A stretch of DNA of 64,000 bases from Lishizhenia sp965656535 (GTDB taxonomy: Bacteria > Bacteroidota > Bacteroidia > Flavobacteriales_D > Crocinitomicaceae), in NCBI GenBank assembly GCA_965656535.1, contig CBFHKX010000003.1, positions 1-64,000 on the forward strand. Reading direction: 5' to 3'. This document shows, in pieces, positions 50,831 through 59,176 of this stretch. The translations under genes were made by a program, and so were the position numbers. Positions within the stretch are counted from its first letter, which is position 1. Each line of letters starts with the position of its first letter. The notes beneath the pieces were generated by a model, which was not told the DNA's origin, searched no databases, and was given only the letters and a program-made list of their open reading frames with translations.

Positions 50831-52321
50831 TTACAGTCGTTTTAATGGAGTTTTTACACCTTCTACTAAACTGTAACAAGCTAATTTATCTTTAAAAACA
50901 CTACTTTTAAAAATAGAAGTGTTCAGTAAGGTTCGCACACATTCTTGAATTCCTTCAACGATAGAAGGGTGGGGATGTACAAGTTCAGCTAAAACATCGA
51001 TCGAGGCGTTCATTTTTATTAGAAGTCCAACCGCTTGAATAGCAGAGGAAGCATGTTCACCAACAGCTCGCATGCCTAAAATTGTTCTTTTATCATCGTT
51101 AGAAACAATAATTTTAAAAAAGCCTTGTGTTTTTCTCATCGCAATTGCACGAGCAATTAATGAGTAGTCTATCTTAACTACTTTAACAGGAATGTTTTGT
51201 TCTAGACATTTCTTTTCATTTAACCCTACAGCTGCTACTTCAGGGTTCATAAACATAATGGTGCAAACATTGTCATATGAAAGTCTTTCTGTCTCACTAT
51301 CACAAATTTTTTCTACGGCATGCCTTGCCTCAATTTCGCCCATATTTACCAATGCAATTCTGCCAGAAACATCACCAACTGCATAAATATTCGGTACGTT
51401 TGTACGTGTATCATCATCACCGATGTGTACTCCGCGGTTCGACATTTTGACCCCTGCATTTTCGATTTTCAATCCTTCAATATTTGGAACTCTTCCAACC
51501 GATAGAAGAGCTCTTTCTACTTGAATTGTTTCTCTATTTCCATCGGGATAAGAAAGTTCGTATTCTACTTTCCCATCTTTTTTAACCAATCGCTCTAAAT
51601 TGGCTCTGTGATGAATGGTTACACCTTGAAGCTCTAAATTGCGTGCAACAAGATTTGAAACATCATCGTCTTCAAAAGGAAGTATTTTATCTTGTCTGTC
51701 AATTAGATATACTTTTGTTTTCCCAAAGCTTGAAAAAATTGTAGCATATTCACATCCGATTACTCCTGCACCTACAATTACAATACTTTCTGGAAAATCA
51801 TTTAAATTTTCAATTCCATCACTTGTTAAGATAACTTCTTCATCTACAACAATATTTCTAAGTTTTCTAGGAGAAGATCCAGATGCGAGAATAATATTTT
51901 CGGCCCAAATCGTTTTTGTTTTGTTACCTAGTACAATATCTACCTCGTTTTTAGAGCGCAAACTACCTAGTCCTCTCTCATATTTCAGTAGGTTTTTCAT
52001 GGATTCTGTTTGAAGCAGTTTTATGTGGCTGCTAATGTGAAATTTTCTTTCAAATATTGCTTCATCCAGCGTTCTTTTGATTTCTTTCCAAGTTGGCTCA
52101 AACTTAGATCTGCCTAAAGACACAATTGTTTCGTTTACACTTCGTGTGCGTTGAGAAAGTTCCCAAAGCGTTTTTGAAGAAAGGGCCCCATTAAAAACAC
52201 CCGCACCGCCAACTTTGTCTTTTTCCACTAAGCATACTGTTTTTCCAAAATCAATTGCGCGCATTGCAGCAGCGTATCCGGCAGGTCCACCGCCTATTAC
52301 CACTATATCAAACTTTTCCAT
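50831..52321 (-). CDS. Transhydrogenase/lipoamide-dehydrogenase-like flavoprotein lacking the redox disulfide
   Basis: A 496-aa class I pyridine nucleotide-disulfide oxidoreductase by fold. The FAD motif GGGPAG is at 10-15, the NAD-binding IVGAGVIGCEYATIFSSFG is near 180, with an Asp at the end of the next strand (VYLIDR, an NAD-type residue), and the dimerisation domain ends with HPHPSIVEGI near 457. The active-site CxxxxC is missing: VGGAGVFNGALSSK has Gly41 and Ala46 where the cysteines should be. It therefore cannot be a lipoamide dehydrogenase; a soluble NAD(P) transhydrogenase (SthA-like) or another flavin reductase is more likely. It is 82 nt upstream of the ABC ATPase. Confidence 0.78.
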   Translation of the reverse strand: MEKFDIVVIGGGPAGYAAAMRAIDFGKTVCLVEKDKVGGAGVFNGALSSKTLWELSQRTRSVNETIVSLGRSKFEPTWKEIKRTLDEAIFERKFHISSHIKLLQTESMKNLLKYERGLGSLRSKNEVDIVLGNKTKTIWAENIILASGSSPRKLRNIVVDEEVILTSDGIENLNDFPESIVIVGAGVIGCEYATIFSSFGKTKVYLIDRQDKILPFEDDDVSNLVARNLELQGVTIHHRANLERLVKKDGKVEYELSYPDGNRETIQVERALLSVGRVPNIEGLKIENAGVKMSNRGVHIGDDDTRTNVPNIYAVGDVSGRIALVNMGEIEARHAVEKICDSETERLSYDNVCTIMFMNPEVAAVGLNEKKCLEQNIPVKVVKIDYSLIARAIAMRKTQGFFKIIVSNDDKRTILGMRAVGEHASSAIQAVGLLIKMNASIDVLAELVHPHPSIVEGIQECVRTLLNTSIFKSSVFKDKLACYSLVEGVKTPLKRL

Positions 52322-52354
52322 GTTGTTTTTTTCTCGGGATAAATATAATAAGCT

Positions 52355-52362
52355 TATTTTTG
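52355..52362 (+). promoter_or_regulatory. Minus-7 element of the YkgJ-type gene
   Basis: TATTTTTG, about 47 nt before the ATG at 52409. Just upstream on the other strand an imperfect TATATTTA may serve the divergent flavoprotein gene. Confidence 0.4.
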
Positions 52363-52408
52363 AAATTCTGTTTTAATCATTTCGAAGTGCTTATTTCAGA
52401 ACGAAGTA

Positions 52409-52891
52409 ATGGAATACGAAAAAGAATTAAAAATAGCTCAATTAGAAGCAAAAGCCAATAAAAAATTGACGAATAGACTTCATAAAGTAAAGTCTAAAAA
52501 ATTAGATCAAGAGTTTGAGGCGCTCCACGATGAAGTTTTTCAAGAAATTGATTGTCTCAAGTGTGCTAATTGTTGTAAAACTACCAGTCCCATTTTTCGC
52601 AATGTAGATGTGGAAAGAGTTTCAAAGCGCTTAGGTATTTCTGCAGCTAATTTCGAGGATAAATATTTAAAACGTGACGAGGATGATGATTTGGTATTGA
52701 AATCAGCTCCATGCGTCTTTTTGGAAAGTGACAATACGTGCTCTATTTATGAAGATAGACCCTTGGCGTGCAAAGAGTATCCGCATACAAATAGAAAACG
52801 TATGGATAAAATACTACAACTAACTTTACAGAATACCCTTATTTGCCCGGCGGTTAGCACTATTTTTGAGCGGTTTAAAGAAAAAAGATAA
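52409..52891 (+). CDS. YkgJ-family cysteine-cluster protein
   Basis: A 160-aa protein of the YkgJ/CxxCxxCC family (zinc or iron-sulfur cluster type). The first cluster is CLKCANCC (Cys49, 52, 55, 56), and further cysteines follow at 102 (PCVFL), 111 (TCSIYEDRPLAC), 121 and near 147 (LICPAV). The N-terminal 45 residues form a charged helix. The family's role is not known. It is divergent from the flavoprotein gene and 56 nt upstream of the large adhesin gene. Confidence 0.85.
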   Translation: MEYEKELKIAQLEAKANKKLTNRLHKVKSKKLDQEFEALHDEVFQEIDCLKCANCCKTTSPIFRNVDVERVSKRLGISAANFEDKYLKRDEDDDLVLKSAPCVFLESDNTCSIYEDRPLACKEYPHTNRKRMDKILQLTLQNTLICPAVSTIFERFKEKR

Positions 52892-52947
52892 CTTTAGGCA
52901 ACGCTTTAATTAAATTTATCGTTAAAAATCTTATTAAGATACTTAAT

Positions 52948-55900
52948 ATGCGCTACATTACTACTTTAGCATCACTTTTTATAATTTGTTTCAACCTCAG
53001 CTTAGCCCAAAGAGCGAAAGATGGAGATTATACAGTTACTGCTTTAAATGAAATCTTAAACGAATACACTACACTTTCTTCAGATGCTTCTTCTGGTGCT
53101 ATAACGGTAGACGTAGCCAACAATTCCTTAAATAATTCTTTTTTTGGAGGCAATTTGGCCCAAGGAGATTTAGTGCTTATAATTCAAATGAAGGGAGCTG
53201 ATGTTGATATAAGTAATTATCCAACTGTGGTTTGGGGAGGTACTTATACCGTTCAAACAAGTTGGTTTTCTAACGGAGGAGTTTTAGAGCCAAGTGAATT
53301 TGGAGCGGTTACTAATTATAATAATGCAGGTAATTTTGAGTATAAAGAGGTTCAAAGTGTCAGCGGTACGGGAGTTATTGAATTTACCTGTCCGTTAACC
53401 AATAACTACACGGCAAATAGAAATGTGCAGGTGATTCGTGTTCCAAGAATAAATAACCTTATTGTAAGCAACAATACTAGCGTAACTTGTCCATCTTATA
53501 ACGGAGTTACAGGAGGAATTGTAGCTTTAGAAGTAGAAAGTACATTAAATCTAAATGGAAATAATGCCAAAATTGATGCCTCGGAAAATGGCTTTAGAGG
53601 AGGGCAATGTTTAGATAATGTTTCAGGTACTTCTAATGCTACTGGTTTTAATGAGATTGGTTACTTAGGCTCTATTGATAATTTAGAAGGTGCTGAAAAG
53701 GGAGAGTCAGTAGCTGGAGATGTTGCTTTTTATTTATCTCAATACTCATCTCAATATGGTTTAGGTGCTATCGCAAATGGCGGTGGTGGTGGAAATTATC
53801 ATAATTCTGGAGGTGGAGGTGGTTCTAACGTGGGTACAGGAACATATACAGGTGATGGAAATCCTTCTCCAGGAAATGTAAACGCATGGAATCAAGAAAC
53901 GCCAGGGTTTGCAACTTCGTCAAGTTCTGGAGGTGGTAGAGGTGGTTATTCTCATTCTACGGTGAATTTAGATGCAACAACTACAGGACCATTTGATACA
54001 GGCTGGGGAGTTCCAGATAGTAGAAGAAATGTTGGAGGAAAAGGTGGACATGCGCTTACGCTGAACCCCAATAAATTGTTTTTTGGAGGAGGAGGTGGTG
54101 CCGGAGATCAAAATGATTCTGATGGCGGAGACGGTGGAAACGGCGGAGGAATTGTATTTATTACTTCTTATGGATTAATTACGGGTAATGGAGTTATTGA
54201 AGCGAATGGAGAAGCTGGTGGTAATGCTGAAGGTGTTGACGTTACAGGTAATTTTTCTACAGCAAAATCTGGCGATGACGGTGCCGGTGGTGGAGGTGGA
54301 GGAGGATCTATTTTTATTCAAAATACAACTCCAATCGCAACAACAGTCAATTTAGAAGCAACTGGAGGTGATGGAGGAGACCAGATTATTACCTTAGCTG
54401 CATTTGCTTCGAATCAAGCAAATGGTCCTGGTGGTTCAGGAGCTGGCGGTCTTATTTCAATTTCATCTGGAACTCCAACTATTAATGTCTTAGGAGGTGC
54501 TGCAGGAACAACAAATAGTTCGCATCTTTCTGAGTTTACTTTTAACGGAGCAACAAACGGAGATACTGGTATAAGTTCAACTTCGCCATTCTTTGATTTG
54601 GCTATTAATAATGATACTATTTGTAATAATACATCAACTACTTTAACAGCTACTGTTTTAGGTAGCTTACCAGCAACAACTGCGATAGAATGGTATACAC
54701 AGCCTTTTGGTGGAACAAGTTTTCATACTGGACTTAGTTATACTACACCTAATTTAATTAATACAACAACCTATTTTATTGGAGTTTGTCCAGGTACGTT
54801 TAGAATTCCCGTAACAGTTGTAGTTGGTGCGCCAATTAGCTTTGGTTTATTTCCTTCAGTAACAGATGAAACATGCGCAGGTAACGATGGATCTGTAGAA
54901 AATATTTTTGCTTTTGGTGGTACTGGTGGACTTAGTTTTGATTGGAACGGTTCAGCTTCTGCCACGGATGAGTTGTTCGGTGTAAGTGTAGGTTCTTATT
55001 TGCTTACAGCAGCCGACGCAATTGGTTGTTCAAATACTTCTGGCCCTCATTTAGTTGGCGGGAGTGCAGCACCAACTGTTGATATTTCTAATGTTGCAAT
55101 AAATAGTCAATCGTGTACAACAGTAAATGGATCTATAACCGGTTTGGTTGTTGTTGGCGGTTCTGCACCTTATACTTACGATTGGAACGGAAACCTATCT
55201 CCAACTATTGATTTAGTAGGCGTTCTATCAGGAACTTATACATTAACGGTTACCGATGCAGCAGGATGTTCTGTAACGCAAGGTCCGTTCAATATTCCAA
55301 ATGCAAATCCTCCAATTAGTTTCGGACTTTTTCCAATGACTAACGATGAGACTTGTGCTGGGAATGATGGTTCTGTTGAAAATATCTTTGCTTTTGGTGG
55401 TACTGGTCCATTAACGTATGAGTGGAATGGTAATCCAGCGGGATCTGACGAATTGTTTAATGTTCCTGCGGGCTCTTACACATTAGTTGTTACAGATGCA
55501 GCAGGGTGCTCAAATACCTCAGGACCTCATATTGTAGGTGGTTCTTCGGGTCCAGTAGTTGATGTTTCTGCAATGGTTGTCACAGATGCAATTTGTTCGA
55601 ATGATGGAGCAATTACAGGTATATCAATTTCAGGAGGAACTGTTCCTTACGTATTTGAGTGGAATGGAAACCCTTCTGTTAATCAAGATTTACTTAATGT
55701 TTCACCAGGTAGTTATACGCTTGCAGTAACCGATAATAATGGTTGTACCACAACTTCAGGTCCTCACATAATTACATCTGTTGCGGGTCCAATGATTGAT
55801 GAAAATAACCTATCTATAACTAACGAAACATGTTTTGGGAATAACGGAGCTATTACAGGGTTGTCTGTTTCCGGAGGAACGATGCCGTTTTTATATGAAT

Positions 55901-58473
55901 GGAACGGAAATACAACGCCAACAGCCGATTTGAATGGAGTTAACTCAAACATATATACTTTAACGGTAACAGATGCGAACGGCTGTTCGGCTACTTCAGG
56001 TCCTCATGTTGTCGATTTGGACTCAAGCCCTGTTATTGACGAATCGAATGTTGTAATTACCGACAAAACATGTGATGGCTCAAATGGAGCAATTAATGGA
56101 ATTACTATATCCAATGGCGTTGCACCATATACTTTTGAATGGAATGGCAACTCTTCTGTATCCTCAAATTTAACAGGAGTTCCAGCTGGAAATTATACAT
56201 TAACGGTAACTGACTTCAACGGTTGTTCAGTATCTTCTAGTGGTTTTATAATTGGTGGGAATGGACTTCCAACTTTAGACGAATCAAGTTTAACTATTTT
56301 AGATGAAACCTGCTTTGGGTCAGATGGATCAATAACAGGTATAAATATTTCTGGCGGTACCTTACCTTATTCGTTTGATTGGAATTCGATGGCATCACCA
56401 ACAGTTGATCTTTCAAATGCATCTTCTGGAAGTTTCATTTTAACAGTTACCGATGGTTCAGGTTGTATCGTTACTTCTGGACCTTATTCTATTGGTTTAA
56501 CACCTAATCCAGTAATTAATTTCGCTAGTGTTACTGTAGCTCCACAGTCTTGTGTCGGAAACGATGGTTCTATAACAGGAATTAATGTAACAGGAGGATT
56601 GGCTCCATATAGTTATACTTGGAATGGGAATAACTCAATTTCATCAGATTTGATTGGGGTTAGTGATGGTAATTATACACTTACTGTTACAGATGCCAAC
56701 GGATGTACTAATTCGGCTGGTCCATTTGTAGTAACTGGAACAGCTGCACCTGTTTTAGATCCAACTGCTGTTATCACACAAGCAGAATCGTGTTTTGGAA
56801 ATGATGGTTCTATTACGGGAATAACAATAAGTGGTGGTTTAGCACCTTATTCTTTTGACTGGAATAGTAATTCAAGTGCGTCTATAGACTTAGTTAATGC
56901 GGTTGCAGGAAACTACACACTAACAGTTACAGATGCAAATAATTGTACGGCGTCGATTGGTGCTTATACATTAAGTAATATTGGTGCTCCAACAGTGGAT
57001 AACAGCACAGTTAATGTCATTGATGAAAGTTGTGCAGGAAATGATGGTTCGGTTAGTGGTTTGATTATTAACGGAGGTACTGCACCATATACTTATGAGT
57101 GGAATGGTAACACTACAATTTCACAAAATTTAAACAATGCAAATGCCGGTAGCTATACCTTATTAGTAACAGATGCAGTGGGATGTACAATAACATCAGG
57201 CCCTTATCAGATTGAAGGTGGTGCTGGTCCGCTTTTAGATGATTTAGCACTTACGGTTACAGATGAATCATGTTTAGGAAATGATGGATCAATTACGGGG
57301 ATTTTAGTAAATGGAGGAACTTTACCGTATATAATCGACTGGAATGGAAATCCTTCTACAAGTTTAGATCTTTTAAATGTTACATCAGGTACATATTCGG
57401 TCACAGTAACTGATGCCTTAGGTTGTGCAGTTACTTCTGGTCCACATGTAATTAACGGCAGTTCAGCTCCATCCATTGATCTTTCTAATCTAAGCGTTTT
57501 AGACGAGAACTGTGGAAATGCTGATGGTAATATTCAAGGTATTCAAGTTACTGGTGGTGTGCTTCCCTACATTTTTGTTTATGATAACGGAATAGGTTCC
57601 GTTGCAACAACTGATTTAACAGGAATACCTGCTGGTGATTATGTTCTTACTGTGACAGGTGCCGACGCTTGTTCTACATCCGAAATTATTATTGTTGAGG
57701 AAAACTTGGGGCCTAATATTGATGAGTCTAATGTGAGTGTAACAAATGCAGATTGTGAAAATCAAGGCGGAGCAGTGTTAGGAATAAATGCAAGTGGATT
57801 TGGTCAGTTGAGTTTTGAATGGACAAACAGTTCATTGGCAACAAGTGATGCAATAAATGTTTCTTCAGGTTCTTATCAATTAACTGTTTCAGACGCAAAT
57901 GGTTGTACAGTACAATCACAAGAATATGAAGTTAGTCAAAATCCGGGTCCAACAGCTGACTTTATCATTTTACCAGAAAATCCAACTCAAGGAGAAGAGG
58001 TAACATTCGTAAATCAGTCTACTGGTTATAATACATCATTATCAAGTTGGTATGTAGAAGGAGATGTGTATACGATCAATAATTTAGATTATCAATTTGA
58101 ATCTGCGGGTAATCAAGTTGTCCAATTGGTAGTATCAGACGAGGATGGTTGTAAAGACTCAATTGAAATTGCATTAAGAATAGAAACTAACATTTTGTTT
58201 TATGCACCAAATACCTTCACACCAGATAATAATGAGTTCAATCAAACCTGGAATATTTCTATTTCTGGGATCGATATTTATGATTACTCTTTAAAAATAT
58301 ATAACCGTTGGGGTAAGCAAGTGTTTGAATCTCAAAATACAGAAATTGGATGGGATGGAACTTACGCTGGCGACTACTTAGAAACAGGTACGTATGTGTG
58401 GACAATAGAAGCTAAAAATATTTCTGATAATGAACGATATTTTTTTACTGGACACGTTAACATGTTGAGATAA
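52948..58473 (+). CDS. Giant SprB-like repeat adhesin with gliding-motility-type C-terminal domain
   Basis: An 1841-aa exported protein. The signal peptide is at 1-20 (ITTLASLFIICFNLSLAQ). Residues 20-600 are a large N-terminal region with a glycine-rich stretch (about 270-460, several runs of 4-7 Gly). Residues 629-1667 hold 13 tandem units of about 80 aa of the SprB-repeat type, with the pattern DETCxGNDGSIxGI, PYxxEWNGN, LTVTDANGCS. A PKD-like domain follows (about 1668-1750), and the gliding-motility-associated C-terminal domain ends the protein (FYAPNTFTPDNNEFN, then IYNRWGKQVFES). That C-terminal domain is a T9SS type B sorting signal, so the protein is probably displayed on the cell surface and used for adhesion or gliding. 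Confidence 0.93.
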   Translation: MRYITTLASLFIICFNLSLAQRAKDGDYTVTALNEILNEYTTLSSDASSGAITVDVANNSLNNSFFGGNLAQGDLVLIIQMKGADVDISNYPTVVWGGTYTVQTSWFSNGGVLEPSEFGAVTNYNNAGNFEYKEVQSVSGTGVIEFTCPLTNNYTANRNVQVIRVPRINNLIVSNNTSVTCPSYNGVTGGIVALEVESTLNLNGNNAKIDASENGFRGGQCLDNVSGTSNATGFNEIGYLGSIDNLEGAEKGESVAGDVAFYLSQYSSQYGLGAIANGGGGGNYHNSGGGGGSNVGTGTYTGDGNPSPGNVNAWNQETPGFATSSSSGGGRGGYSHSTVNLDATTTGPFDTGWGVPDSRRNVGGKGGHALTLNPNKLFFGGGGGAGDQNDSDGGDGGNGGGIVFITSYGLITGNGVIEANGEAGGNAEGVDVTGNFSTAKSGDDGAGGGGGGGSIFIQNTTPIATTVNLEATGGDGGDQIITLAAFASNQANGPGGSGAGGLISISSGTPTINVLGGAAGTTNSSHLSEFTFNGATNGDTGISSTSPFFDLAINNDTICNNTSTTLTATVLGSLPATTAIEWYTQPFGGTSFHTGLSYTTPNLINTTTYFIGVCPGTFRIPVTVVVGAPISFGLFPSVTDETCAGNDGSVENIFAFGGTGGLSFDWNGSASATDELFGVSVGSYLLTAADAIGCSNTSGPHLVGGSAAPTVDISNVAINSQSCTTVNGSITGLVVVGGSAPYTYDWNGNLSPTIDLVGVLSGTYTLTVTDAAGCSVTQGPFNIPNANPPISFGLFPMTNDETCAGNDGSVENIFAFGGTGPLTYEWNGNPAGSDELFNVPAGSYTLVVTDAAGCSNTSGPHIVGGSSGPVVDVSAMVVTDAICSNDGAITGISISGGTVPYVFEWNGNPSVNQDLLNVSPGSYTLAVTDNNGCTTTSGPHIITSVAGPMIDENNLSITNETCFGNNGAITGLSVSGGTMPFLYEWNGNTTPTADLNGVNSNIYTLTVTDANGCSATSGPHVVDLDSSPVIDESNVVITDKTCDGSNGAINGITISNGVAPYTFEWNGNSSVSSNLTGVPAGNYTLTVTDFNGCSVSSSGFIIGGNGLPTLDESSLTILDETCFGSDGSITGINISGGTLPYSFDWNSMASPTVDLSNASSGSFILTVTDGSGCIVTSGPYSIGLTPNPVINFASVTVAPQSCVGNDGSITGINVTGGLAPYSYTWNGNNSISSDLIGVSDGNYTLTVTDANGCTNSAGPFVVTGTAAPVLDPTAVITQAESCFGNDGSITGITISGGLAPYSFDWNSNSSASIDLVNAVAGNYTLTVTDANNCTASIGAYTLSNIGAPTVDNSTVNVIDESCAGNDGSVSGLIINGGTAPYTYEWNGNTTISQNLNNANAGSYTLLVTDAVGCTITSGPYQIEGGAGPLLDDLALTVTDESCLGNDGSITGILVNGGTLPYIIDWNGNPSTSLDLLNVTSGTYSVTVTDALGCAVTSGPHVINGSSAPSIDLSNLSVLDENCGNADGNIQGIQVTGGVLPYIFVYDNGIGSVATTDLTGIPAGDYVLTVTGADACSTSEIIIVEENLGPNIDESNVSVTNADCENQGGAVLGINASGFGQLSFEWTNSSLATSDAINVSSGSYQLTVSDANGCTVQSQEYEVSQNPGPTADFIILPENPTQGEEVTFVNQSTGYNTSLSSWYVEGDVYTINNLDYQFESAGNQVVQLVVSDEDGCKDSIEIALRIETNILFYAPNTFTPDNNEFNQTWNISISGIDIYDYSLKIYNRWGKQVFESQNTEIGWDGTYAGDYLETGTYVWTIEAKNISDNERYFFTGHVNMLR
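54832..57948 (+). repeat. 13 tandem SprB-type repeat units inside the adhesin gene
   Basis: 3117 nt (1039 aa, residues 629-1667) divide into 13 units averaging 240 nt. Each starts with a Pro, has a Cys at about position 15 and another in an (N/G)GC(S/T) motif near 67, so each unit may carry one internal disulfide. Units 1 and 3 share a special start (PISFGLFP) and NIFAFGGTG, which marks a more recent block duplication. Units 12 and 13 are the most diverged. Confidence 0.9.
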
Positions 58474-58551
58474 AGCGAAAAAAAAGATTTTTTGTGTTAG
58501 AAAATTATTATTTATCAATTAAAAAAAGCATTTTTACAGTACACTAATAAA

Positions 58552-59127
58552 ATGTCTCTAGCTAAAAATGATTTAAAACCTATTTTAAAAGTTATCTATG
58601 AGAAGCTTTTAAAAGACTTTCAAAAGACTGAAGGTTTTGAATTGATGGTGTCGCACTTTGGTGAATTTTCCCAAGATCTTGTAAATAGTTTATCTGAAGG
58701 TTCAGAATACTCTATGCTAAATAAAGGAGCTAAGAAAAGTCTAACGAAAAGAATGTTTTCTGTTTTAATAGAAGGGCTTCAAAATTTAAGATTACATGGA
58801 GAGAGAGATAATTCTGGCAGACAAATAGGACACCTTCTAATTACCGAAAAAAAAGGCACTTACTATGTTAGTATCGGTAATGTTTGTAAAATTTCAAGTA
58901 AAGAAGGACTAGAGACTCTTTTAGAAAAGCTTAATGCCATGTCTAATCAAGATGTGAAAGATTATTATATGATGGTCTTATCAAACGGTATAATGAGCGA
59001 TAAGGGTGGTGCTGGATTGGGTTTTATTACAATAAAACTAAAGTCACAATCAAAATTAATCTACAGTTTTGAGCCTTTAAATGACAGCCTTTGTTACTTT
59101 TCTATTCATATTTCACTGCTACCATAA
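58552..59127 (+). CDS. SiaB-family (DUF6272) protein kinase-like protein
   Basis: A 191-aa protein of the SiaB family, kinase-like relatives of the GHKL ATPase fold. The N-box-like RMFSVLIEGLQNLRLHGE lies near residue 70 and the G-box-like DKGGAGLGFITIKL near 150. SiaB proteins act as anti-anti-sigma-factor kinases in signalling chains with PP2C phosphatases. It lies 78 nt after the adhesin gene. No partner phosphatase or anti-sigma factor is visible within the window, so its own pathway is not known. Confidence 0.82.
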   Translation: MSLAKNDLKPILKVIYEKLLKDFQKTEGFELMVSHFGEFSQDLVNSLSEGSEYSMLNKGAKKSLTKRMFSVLIEGLQNLRLHGERDNSGRQIGHLLITEKKGTYYVSIGNVCKISSKEGLETLLEKLNAMSNQDVKDYYMMVLSNGIMSDKGGAGLGFITIKLKSQSKLIYSFEPLNDSLCYFSIHISLLP

Positions 59128-59176
59128 CTTGATTTGAAATTCTTATCACTAGTTTTGTTTTTTTTATCGATTTATT

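Noticed and set aside
50831..52321. Flavoprotein as a pseudogene because its cysteines are missing
   Set aside because: The frame is intact at full family length and the FAD, NAD and C-terminal His-Glu motifs are all retained; loss of only the disulfide suggests a change of function.
54832..57948. Periodic 240-bp repeat that could be mistaken for a CRISPR or satellite array
   Set aside because: The units are in one continuous reading frame, translate to a recognised adhesin repeat and have diverged at third positions; there are no short identical direct repeats with unique spacers.
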